Shown one piece after another: positions 1 through 6,162 of a DNA stretch of 17,920 nucleotides; positions within the stretch are counted from its first letter, which is position 1, and every line of letters starts with the position of its first letter. The position numbers were made by a program, and so were the translations under genes. Where the stretch lies: contig DLLX01000048.1 in the NCBI GenBank assembly GCA_002479145.1, forward strand, positions 15,188 to 33,107. The letters run 5' to 3'. The stretch is from Prevotella sp. UBA7551 (GTDB lineage Bacteria > Bacteroidota > Bacteroidia > Bacteroidales > Bacteroidaceae). Under the pieces are notes generated by a model. The model saw only the letters and a list, made by a program, of their open reading frames with translations, searched no databases and was not told the origin of the DNA.

Positions 1-1313
1 GTTCCCTCGTAAATAGAGAAGATTCGTGCGTCGCGGAAGAGGCGCTGTGACTTGTACTCCATGATGAAACCGGAGCCGCCGTGGATAGAGATGGCGTCAT
101 AGGCGTTCTGGTTGGCCCATTCGGAATTGGTACCCTTGGCCAGCGGCGTGAAGGCATCGGCCAGACGATTCCACTTTTTCATCTCTTGACGCTCTTCAGG
201 GGTGAGCTTACGGTCGCGGGAAATGTCCTCCAGCGCCTTATACAGATCCACATAGCGGGCCGTTTGGTACAGTAGCGAGCGGCCGGCGTCGAGCTTTGCC
301 TTCATACGGGAGAGCATATCGTAGACGGCAGGGAAGTTGATGATCTTCTTGCCAAACTGTGCACGCTCCTTGGCATAGGCCAGTCCCTCATTGTAAGCCT
401 CCTGTTCCACGCCCACACTCTGGGCGGCGATGCCCAGACGAGCGCCGTTCATTAGTGCCATCACATACTTGATGAGGCCCAAGCGAGTGCTCCCGCACAG
501 CTCAGCCTTTGCATTATTGAACACCAACTCGCAGGTAGGCGACCCGTGTATGCCGAGTTTGTGCTCAATGTGGCGCACTGTCACGCCGCCGTTCTGCTTG
601 TCGTAGATGAACATTGACAGCCCTCGCCCATCGTGAGTGCCCTCCTCGGAGCGCGCAAGTACGAGATGAATGTCGGAATCGCCGTTGGTGATGAAGCGTT
701 TCACGCCGTTGAGTCGCCACGTGCCGTCCTCATCCTGTGAGGCCTTGAGCATAACGCGTTGCAAGTCGCTTCCTGCGTCAGGCTCGGTCAGGTCCATTGA
801 CATGGATGCTCCCTCGCAAACGCGGGGAATATAGCGCTGGCGCTGCTCCTCTGAGCCAAATTCGTAGAGCGTATCGATGCAGCTCTGGAGGCTCCAGATG
901 TTCTGGAAGCCGGCATCGGCGGCCGAAATGACCTCCGAAAGCATGGAGAAGACGACATTGGGAAGGTTTAAGCCACCATAACGGCGCGGCATGGACACGC
1001 CCCAGAGGCCTGCCTTCTTGGTGGCATCGATGTTCTCGAAGGTCTTGCTCGCATATACCATGCGGCCATCGACAAGATGCGGGCCTTCCAAATCCACAGA
1101 CTCGCTGTTTGGCTCGATGATGTTGGCGGCCACATCGCCTCCGATTTCCAACACGCGCTTGTAGTTCTCTATCGCATCTTCGTAGCTAACAGGGGCGTCG
1201 GCGAACTGGTCTTTGTCCGCATAGCCCTTCTCTTTCAGCTCCACGATGCGCTTCATCAACGGGTGATTGAGGTGGAACTCAATCTCCGGATGGTCGGTAT
1301 AGTAATTTGCCAT
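1..1313 (-). CDS. acyl-CoA dehydrogenase, 3' end beyond window (partial)
   Basis: A flavin-dependent acyl-CoA dehydrogenase that would interconvert an acyl-CoA and its 2-enoyl-CoA in the cytoplasm, exchanging electrons with the ETF encoded just upstream. The frame opens at ATG 1313 (MANYYTDHPEIEF) and stays open to the left edge, giving 437 complete residues. Seen in it: the first family signature LTEPDAGSDL at about residues 175-184, the ARLGIAAQSVGVEQEAY and KERAQFGKKI helical-domain segments at about 291-323, the flavin-contacting HGGSGF near 411-416, and IYEGT at the very edge, whose E436 corresponds to the catalytic glutamate of short/medium-chain members. The highly hydrophilic segment at about 360-380 is longer than in compact ~380-residue dehydrogenases, fitting the longer Bacteroidota subgroup; the C-terminal domain is outside the window. 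It is the third gene of etfB-etfA-acd, 53 nt after etfA. Substrate chain length cannot be read from the sequence. Confidence 0.95.
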   Translation of the reverse strand, partial: MANYYTDHPEIEFHLNHPLMKRIVELKEKGYADKDQFADAPVSYEDAIENYKRVLEIGGDVAANIIEPNSESVDLEGPHLVDGRMVYASKTFENIDATKKAGLWGVSMPRRYGGLNLPNVVFSMLSEVISAADAGFQNIWSLQSCIDTLYEFGSEEQRQRYIPRVCEGASMSMDLTEPDAGSDLQRVMLKASQDEDGTWRLNGVKRFITNGDSDIHLVLARSEEGTHDGRGLSMFIYDKQNGGVTVRHIEHKLGIHGSPTCELVFNNAKAELCGSTRLGLIKYVMALMNGARLGIAAQSVGVEQEAYNEGLAYAKERAQFGKKIINFPAVYDMLSRMKAKLDAGRSLLYQTARYVDLYKALEDISRDRKLTPEERQEMKKWNRLADAFTPLAKGTNSEWANQNAYDAISIHGGSGFIMEYKSQRLFRDARIFSIYEG

Positions 1314-1323
1314 AATATAAAAT

Positions 1324-1359
1324 CCCTGTCCCCACACCTTACTCGGTTCGGGGTGAGGG
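1324..1359. other. G/C-rich interrupted hairpin in the etfA-acd spacer
   Basis: The 53-nt spacer holds CCCT-GT-CCCC (1324-1333) facing GGGG-TG-AGGG (1350-1359): eight G/C-rich pairs interrupted by a 2-nt internal mismatch, around a 16-nt loop. No U-tract follows on the minus strand, so an mRNA-processing or partial-attenuation role is more likely than full termination. It could also be a small dispersed intergenic element. Confidence 0.4.
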
Positions 1360-1366
1360 TGCTTGT

Positions 1367-2389
1367 TTACTTTGTATTTTCCTTATAATATTTTATCAGC
1401 TTGGGCACGACGGTCTCCACGCTGCCCGTTATCACATAGTCGGCAATGCGGTTGATGGGTGCCTCGGGGTCGGTATTGACCGAGATGATGATGCCCGAGT
1501 CCTGCATTCCGGTGATGTGCTGAATCTGTCCAGAGATACCACAGGCTATGTAAACCTTCGGATGGACGGACACACCGGTCTGTCCTATCTGGCGGTCGTG
1601 GTCAACCCATCCGGCATCCACGGCAGCACGGCTTGCGCCCACTTCTCCATGGAGGAGTTGAGCCAGCTCAAAGAGCAGGTTGAAGTTTTCCTTTGAGCCC
1701 ACGCCGTAGCCGCCAGCGACTACGATGGGAGCGCCCTTGAGATTGTGCTTGGCCTCCTCGACGTGGCGGTCGAGCACCTTGACGACATAGTCCTCGGCGG
1801 GAACATACTTGGAAACCTCGGGATAGACCACCTCACCCTTGGCTTTTCCCTCGTAGAGAGCCTTCTGCATTACCCCCGGACGGACTGTGGCCATCTGCGG
1901 ACGGTGGTCGGGATTGACGATCGTGGCGACAATGTTGCCGCCGAAAGCGGGACGAATCTGATAGAGAAGGCCATCGTAATGCTTGCCGGTCTTGCGGTCA
2001 TCGTAGTCGCCTATCTCCAGTTCGGTGCAGTCTGCGGTCAATCCGCTGGTCAGAGAGGACGATACGCGCGGTCCAAGGTCGCGTCCGATCACGGTCGCTC
2101 CCATCAAAGCGATTTGTGGCTTTTCCTCTTTGAAGAGATTGACCAGGATGTCTGTATGAGGAGCGGAGGTGTAAGGTGACAGCCCCTCGGCGTCGAAGAC
2201 AAACAGTTTATCCACGCCATACGGCAGGATCTGACTCTCTACTTCGCCCTTAATGCCTGTTCCGGCAACAATGGCATGAAGCTCCACGCCCTGTTGGTTG
2301 GCCAGTTTGCGGCCTTTGGTGAGCAATTCCTGTGACACCTCGGCCACTTTCTTGCCCTCTATCTCGCAATAAACAAATACGTTATTCAT
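1367..2389 (-). CDS. etfA: electron transfer flavoprotein, alpha subunit
   Basis: The alpha subunit of the EtfAB heterodimer, which holds FAD and shuttles electrons between acyl-CoA dehydrogenase and other carriers in the cytoplasm. The 340-residue product starts MNNVFVYCE, the usual N-terminus of Bacteroidota EtfA. The N-terminal domain I covers about 1-210; the C-terminal FAD domain shows the hallmark GASRAAVDAGW (about 251-261), RQIGQTG (about 266-272), YIACGISGQIQH and the closing SVNTDPEAPI. I chose ATG 2389, 13 nt after the etfB stop; an in-frame TTG at 2410 would add seven residues overlapping etfB but lacks homology support. It is the second gene of etfB-etfA-acd. No truncation is visible. 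An electron-bifurcating role is possible given the partner EtfB motif, but is not proven here. Confidence 0.97.
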   Translation of the reverse strand: MNNVFVYCEIEGKKVAEVSQELLTKGRKLANQQGVELHAIVAGTGIKGEVESQILPYGVDKLFVFDAEGLSPYTSAPHTDILVNLFKEEKPQIALMGATVIGRDLGPRVSSSLTSGLTADCTELEIGDYDDRKTGKHYDGLLYQIRPAFGGNIVATIVNPDHRPQMATVRPGVMQKALYEGKAKGEVVYPEVSKYVPAEDYVVKVLDRHVEEAKHNLKGAPIVVAGGYGVGSKENFNLLFELAQLLHGEVGASRAAVDAGWVDHDRQIGQTGVSVHPKVYIACGISGQIQHITGMQDSGIIISVNTDPEAPINRIADYVITGSVETVVPKLIKYYKENTK

Positions 2390-2402
2390 CTTGTTGTTTG
2401 TC

Positions 2403-3272
2403 TTAGCCAATAATCTTTTCGTCCAACAATTCCTTTACGAGGCCCTCAATGTCCTTGTCTTCGCTGGTCAGCCTCTTGCTCTCCTTGGCCTGGAAGACAA
2501 TGTTCTTCACAGCCTTCACCTTTGTCGGCGAACCGCTGAGGCCACATTGTTTGGGATCGCCATCGACATCGGCCACGCTCCATTGATGGAGTGTCAGGTA
2601 GGGACGCTCCTCATAGAGTTTCGACCAAGGCTCTTTGCCCGTTCGCTCCATGGGGCAGGTGGCATATTTGTACTTCATCACGAGCTTGGCGTTGCACGGA
2701 CGGCATGGTGCTGCCGACCCATTGACGGTCACTACCACTGGAAGCTGGGCCTCGACGGTCTCCACACCGCCGTCGATATGGCGTCGGATGATGGCCTTTT
2801 TGTTCTCCACCTTGAGGATTTCCTCAGCGTAGGTCACTTGGTTCAGCCCCAATTTTTGTGCAACCTGCGGACCAACCTGCGCCGTGTCGCCGTCGATGGC
2901 CTGTCGACCACCAATGACGATGTCCACATCGCCAATCTTACGGATGGCCGTTGCGAGCGCATAGGAGGTGGCCAGGGTGTCGGCGCCGGCAAAAAGGCGG
3001 TCGGTAAGCAGCCATCCCGTGTCTGCTCCTCGGTACAATCCCTGACGGATAATCTCACCGGCGCGGGGAGGCCCCATCGTGAGCAAGCCCACTGTGCTGC
3101 CTGGGTGCTGCTCCTTCAGGCGCAATGCCTGCTCAAGCGCATTGAGGTCTTCGGGATTGAAGATTGCGGGCAGGGCGGCGCGATTGACCGTTCCTTCGGC
3201 CGTCATCGCATCTTTGCCCACGTTTCGTGTGTCGGGTACCTGCTTGGCAAGTACAACAATCTTTAAACTCAT
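2403..3272 (-). CDS. etfB: electron transfer flavoprotein, beta subunit
   Basis: The beta subunit of the electron transfer flavoprotein; with EtfA it forms the soluble electron carrier used by the acyl-CoA dehydrogenase of the same operon. The 289 residues begin MSLKIVVLAKQVPDT, a standard EtfB start, and contain GGRQAIDGDTAQVGPQVA (about 121-138), the nucleotide-binding loop. The DGDTAQVG form resembles that of bifurcating-type and FixA-type EtfBs, where a second FAD sits, rather than the DDDCNQTGQ form of mitochondrial-type ETF, where AMP binds; this is a motif-level inference. Unusual is residues 186-245, a region longer than in compact EtfBs, carrying C190-x2-C193, C206 and C243. It is the first gene of the operon, with a good promoter at 3400-3431. 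Confidence 0.97.
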   Translation of the reverse strand: MSLKIVVLAKQVPDTRNVGKDAMTAEGTVNRAALPAIFNPEDLNALEQALRLKEQHPGSTVGLLTMGPPRAGEIIRQGLYRGADTGWLLTDRLFAGADTLATSYALATAIRKIGDVDIVIGGRQAIDGDTAQVGPQVAQKLGLNQVTYAEEILKVENKKAIIRRHIDGGVETVEAQLPVVVTVNGSAAPCRPCNAKLVMKYKYATCPMERTGKEPWSKLYEERPYLTLHQWSVADVDGDPKQCGLSGSPTKVKAVKNIVFQAKESKRLTSEDKDIEGLVKELLDEKIIG

Positions 3273-3399
3273 AAATCCTGTATGTGTAACTTATTTCTGA
3301 ATTTCTATATTACCCCTCAGTCTTTTTCACCTTTTTATATTTCACAAAATAGATTCCGTGAAACAGCCTGACTGATGTTGTCTTTTAAAAGAACGACTG

Positions 3400-3431
3400 C
3401 AAAGGTAGATATTTTATCCGTTATGGACAAA
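3400..3431 (-). promoter_or_regulatory. Bacteroidota-type promoter of etfB-etfA-acd
   Basis: Read on the minus strand, TACCTTTG at 3407-3400 matches the TAnnTTTG -7 element and TTTG at 3431-3428 matches the -33 element, with a 20-nt spacer. Transcription would start near 3394, giving a leader of about 120 nt before etfB. The leader includes TTTCAC (3340-3345) facing GTGAAA (3359-3364), a weak 6-bp hairpin. Confidence 0.75.
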
Positions 3432-3798
3432 ATTTATGCACAAAAAGGAATATATTGTGCACATATAGGGGAAAGTGTGTAAATAAAATGCCTTCCTTTT
3501 GGGGAGGAAGCCAGCCGACTTTCGTCCCAAAAGGGAGTTATTACGCTTATCTTGAACCCAATTCGATCATTAGATTTGGGTTGGCTTGTTGTCATTCAGC
3601 CAACTATCTTCAAGAACCATAGTGCGCCTTTTTCCATAAACATGATACGTCCTTTTTCTTCTGTCTCCCCATGAAAATGTTTGGCTCTTTATCATAAGTC
3701 AAACCTTAGATCCGTGCTTCTTCTGCGCTTCTTAGTTCTTTTTTGCTTTAGTAGTGGTAGAAAATGTGCTTTATGGTGTCCACAAAACCGTCAAAAGT
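3432..3798. other. gene-free intergenic stretch with tandem hairpins
   Basis: No convincing coding frame lies here. Visible structures are CCTTTTGGG (3495-3503) facing CCCAAAAGG (3526-3534), a perfect 9-bp inverted repeat; CTTCC (3492-3496) facing GGAAG (3506-3510), which is mutually exclusive with it; and AACCCAA (3555-3561) facing TTGGGTT (3576-3582) with a 14-nt loop. The remainder (3590-3798) is pyrimidine-rich and unstructured to the eye. It could be a small RNA, remnants of a mobile element, or leader/operator DNA between divergent genes. Confidence 0.35.
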
Positions 3799-3820
3799 GT
3801 ATATTTGTAATTAGATTGTA

Positions 3821-3837
3821 ACGCTTGGCGTAAGCGT
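3821..3837. promoter_or_regulatory. inverted repeat ACGCTT-N5-AAGCGT at the -33 position
   Basis: A perfect 6-bp inverted repeat with a 5-nt centre ends 17 nt before the -7 element of the response-regulator gene, where a TTTG -33 box would normally lie. This is the geometry of a dimeric activator or repressor site. Which protein binds is not shown; autoregulation by the adjacent response regulator is one possibility. Confidence 0.4.
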
Positions 3838-3854
3838 AATCCATATTTTTTTCT

Positions 3855-3862
3855 TACCTTTG
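3855..3862 (+). promoter_or_regulatory. -7 element TACCTTTG of the two-component operon
   Basis: An exact TAnnTTTG match on the plus strand. No TTTG occurs about 20 nt upstream; the inverted repeat 3821-3837 occupies that place. Transcription would start near 3867-3870, only a few nucleotides before ATG 3873. A second exact match, TATATTTG at 3800-3807, is an alternative upstream promoter that would give a leader of about 60 nt. Confidence 0.5.
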
Positions 3863-3872
3863 TCGCCAAAAC

Positions 3873-4592
3873 ATGAACAATCGCAATATGGAAGACAATC
3901 GAACCCGCATCCTTGTGGTTGATGACGAGGCCGACCTCTGTGAAATTCTGAAATTCAATTTTGATGCGGAGGGCTATGCGACGGACGTTGCGTATTCTGC
4001 TGAAGACGCCCTAACGCGTGACATAGCATCCTATAATCTGCTCATTCTCGACGTCATGATGGGCGGAATGTCGGGATTTGAGATGGCCCGGAGGGTAAAG
4101 GCCAATCCGCTGACGGCGCAGGTGCCCATCATCTTTCTCACTGCCCGTGACACCGAGGGCGACACCGTCGCGGGGCTTGATCTCGGCGCAGACGACTACA
4201 TTGCGAAGCCTTTCTCGCTTCGTGAGGTCTTGGCGCGCGTCAAGGCGGTGCTTCGTCGTGCGTCGCAGAAAGCGGAAACGCAGGCCGAGACGGGTGTGTT
4301 CCGACATGACGGGCTTGTCATAGACGACAACAGCAAGGAGGTCTGGGTGGATGGAGAGCACGTCGCACTGACCAGAATTGAGTATCTTTTGCTCCTGATG
4401 CTACTCAAAAACAAAGGAAAAATATTGAGTCGTCAACAGCTTATCAACCAGATTTGGCCTCATGATGTTATCGTACTCGACCGCACGGTGGACGTAAACA
4501 TCACCCGTTTGCGCCGCAAGGTGAAGCCTTACGACGGACATATCGTCACAAGACAGGGATTTGGCTATGGCTTTGAGACCAAAGGAAACTGA
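3873..4592 (+). CDS. OmpR/PhoB-family DNA-binding response regulator
   Basis: The cytoplasmic transcription factor of a two-component system. The receiver domain (about 12-130) shows the acidic pair D17-D18 in ILVVDDEADL, the phospho-acceptor D60 in LLILDVMM, T90 in IIFLTA and K112 in AKPF. The C-terminal winged helix (about 145-236) has KILSRQQLINQIWP and the recognition region TVDVNITRLRRKV, ending in the typical TRQGFGYGF wing. The 239-residue length is normal for OmpR members. ATG 3873 gives the longest frame; ATG 3888 (MEDNRTRILVVDD) may be the true start, since it leaves about 20 nt of leader after the -7 element. Its 3' end overlaps the kinase frame, so the two are surely co-translated. 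The regulon cannot be told from sequence. Confidence 0.96.
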   Translation: MNNRNMEDNRTRILVVDDEADLCEILKFNFDAEGYATDVAYSAEDALTRDIASYNLLILDVMMGGMSGFEMARRVKANPLTAQVPIIFLTARDTEGDTVAGLDLGADDYIAKPFSLREVLARVKAVLRRASQKAETQAETGVFRHDGLVIDDNSKEVWVDGEHVALTRIEYLLLLMLLKNKGKILSRQQLINQIWPHDVIVLDRTVDVNITRLRRKVKPYDGHIVTRQGFGYGFETKGN

Positions 4593-6075
4593 CGAAACGG
4601 TGGAACAGTCTGCATCATCATCCACGAGAGAAGCTTCGGAAAGCCCTAATTTCGCCCCCTTACGCCACCGCATTCCCGTGGGAATGCGAATGTACTTGGG
4701 CGTTGTCTCCATTTTTTTATTGTTCGCCTGTACTTTTATTATATACCAGCAACGGCGCGAGAAAATCTACAAGGTGTCCGTGCTCAATGCGCGTCTTCAG
4801 GATTTCAACGTCCAGATGAGCGAAGTTGTCAGCACGTCGCCCCAGCATATCAAGCCGTTTATCGACCGCTACATATCCGACAACAGTATGGCGGGACTGC
4901 GTGTGACGCTTCTCCGTCCCGATGGGACAGTGTTTTATGACTCCTGGAGGAAAGACTTGCGGCACGTCCCCAACCATTCCGATCGCCAGGAGGTGCGTGA
5001 GGCACTTGACGATGGCAGTGGCTACGCCATTGTACGCAAGAGTGCCACGATACCACAGTCCTTTTTCTACTCCGCCACCTATTTCCCCTCGCGCCACTAC
5101 ATTGTCCGCAGTGCGCTCCCCTATGACGACAATCTCATCAGCATCCTCAACACAGATAAGAACTATCTATGGTTCTCGCTGGGCGCATTCGTGTTGCTGA
5201 CGCTCTTGCTCTACCGCTTTACCCGACGTCTGGGCAACAATATCACCAAACTAAGGCTCTTCGCCTCGCGCGCAGACCACAACGAGTCGCTTGACATAAA
5301 GGACTTGGCTGTCTTTCCCAACGACGAACTGGGCGAAATCGCTGAGCGCATCATCAAGGTATATAAGCGTTATCAGCGCACGCGAAAGGAGCAGGACAAG
5401 CTGAAGCGACAGCTCACCCACAACATCGCTCACGAGCTGAAGACCCCAGTGGCCAGCATTCAAGGCTATCTGGAAACTCTCATCAGCCATCCCACAATGG
5501 AGGACAAGACCCGCACTTTGTTCATCGACCGCTGCCATGCCCAGAGTTTACGACTTTCTTCTCTGCTCGCTGACATATCGACATTGAGCGTGATGGACGA
5601 GGTAAAAAACCTGCATGGCAAGGAAGAAGTGGACATCGGGCTAATGCTGAAGGAAATTCAGCAGGAGACAGCATTGCAGTTTCAGCAGAAAGGCATGTCG
5701 CTTGACCTCCGTCTGCCTGCCAATGTGGTGGTCAAAGGTGTGCGGAGCCTGCTCTATAGCATCTTCCGCAACCTCATCGACAATGCGCTTGCCTATGCCG
5801 GGGAGGGGACAACCGTCTCTGTCAAGGCATGGTCAGAAGAGGGATACTGGCGTTTTACGCTCGCCGATAATGGGCGCGGCGTGCCGGAAGAGCATTTGCC
5901 ACGCCTTTTCGAGCGGTTCTATCGTGTAGACAAGGGACGCATCCGGTCGCTTGGAGGCACGGGTCTGGGGCTCGCCATCGTCAAGAATGCCGTCATCCTC
6001 CACCGCGGAAGCATACGCGTAAGCAACCGGGAAGGCGGTGGACTGCAGTTTGACTTCTCTCTTGCGAAGGACTAA
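4567..6075 (+). CDS. membrane sensor histidine kinase
   Basis: The sensor that phosphorylates the response regulator encoded just upstream. Numbering from ATG 4567 (502 residues): a polar N-terminal tail, TM1 about 43-60, a periplasmic sensor region about 61-199, TM2 about 201-218, a HAMP-like linker, then the dimerisation domain with NIAHELKTP (phospho-acceptor H289) and the ATPase domain with N-box FRNLIDNALAYA, G1 box DNGRGVP, LFERFYRVD and G2 box GGTGLGLAIVK. All catalytic boxes are intact. ATG 4567 overlaps the regulator gene by 26 nt, suggesting translational coupling; TTG 4561 is two codons earlier, and ATG 4684 or 4690 would start directly before TM1 and remains possible because the first 40 residues look low-complexity. 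PhoR-like in layout; the signal is unknown. Confidence 0.95.
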   Translation: MALRPKETDETVEQSASSSTREASESPNFAPLRHRIPVGMRMYLGVVSIFLLFACTFIIYQQRREKIYKVSVLNARLQDFNVQMSEVVSTSPQHIKPFIDRYISDNSMAGLRVTLLRPDGTVFYDSWRKDLRHVPNHSDRQEVREALDDGSGYAIVRKSATIPQSFFYSATYFPSRHYIVRSALPYDDNLISILNTDKNYLWFSLGAFVLLTLLLYRFTRRLGNNITKLRLFASRADHNESLDIKDLAVFPNDELGEIAERIIKVYKRYQRTRKEQDKLKRQLTHNIAHELKTPVASIQGYLETLISHPTMEDKTRTLFIDRCHAQSLRLSSLLADISTLSVMDEVKNLHGKEEVDIGLMLKEIQQETALQFQQKGMSLDLRLPANVVVKGVRSLLYSIFRNLIDNALAYAGEGTTVSVKAWSEEGYWRFTLADNGRGVPEEHLPRLFERFYRVDKGRIRSLGGTGLGLAIVKNAVILHRGSIRVSNREGGGLQFDFSLAKD

Positions 6076-6098
6076 TCACCCGCCAGAGGACTAAGAAT

Positions 6099-6139
6099 AA
6101 TATCCGCAAGCGCCTGTAGGAAGGTCTTGCGGATATTTT
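6099..6139. terminator. intrinsic terminator after the two-component operon
   Basis: A perfect 12-bp stem, AATATCCGCAAG (6099-6110) with CTTGCGGATATT (6126-6137), a 15-nt loop and a TTTT tail. It sits 24 nt after the kinase stop and 25 nt beyond the stop of the converging surface-protein gene, so it may serve both strands, though the T-tract favours the plus direction. Confidence 0.85.
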
Positions 6140-6162
6140 GTCCTTGTTATAAGATGGATTCG

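Noticed and set aside
1745..2179. 144-codon open frame on the plus strand
   Set aside because: Antisense to etfA, without any family resemblance.
2390..2410. N-terminal extension of EtfA from TTG 2410
   Set aside because: MNNVFVYCE from ATG 2389 is the familiar EtfA start, and the extension overlaps the etfB stop.
2391..3266. 291-codon open frame on the plus strand
   Set aside because: It lies fully antisense to etfB, whose protein is unmistakable; the antisense translation has no recognisable family features and comes from the G+C-rich codon pattern.
3873..6075. Naming the two-component pair phoB/phoR because a phosphate transporter is in the window
   Set aside because: The pit gene is 7 kb away with unrelated genes between, and PhoB-like sequence features are shared by many OmpR regulators.
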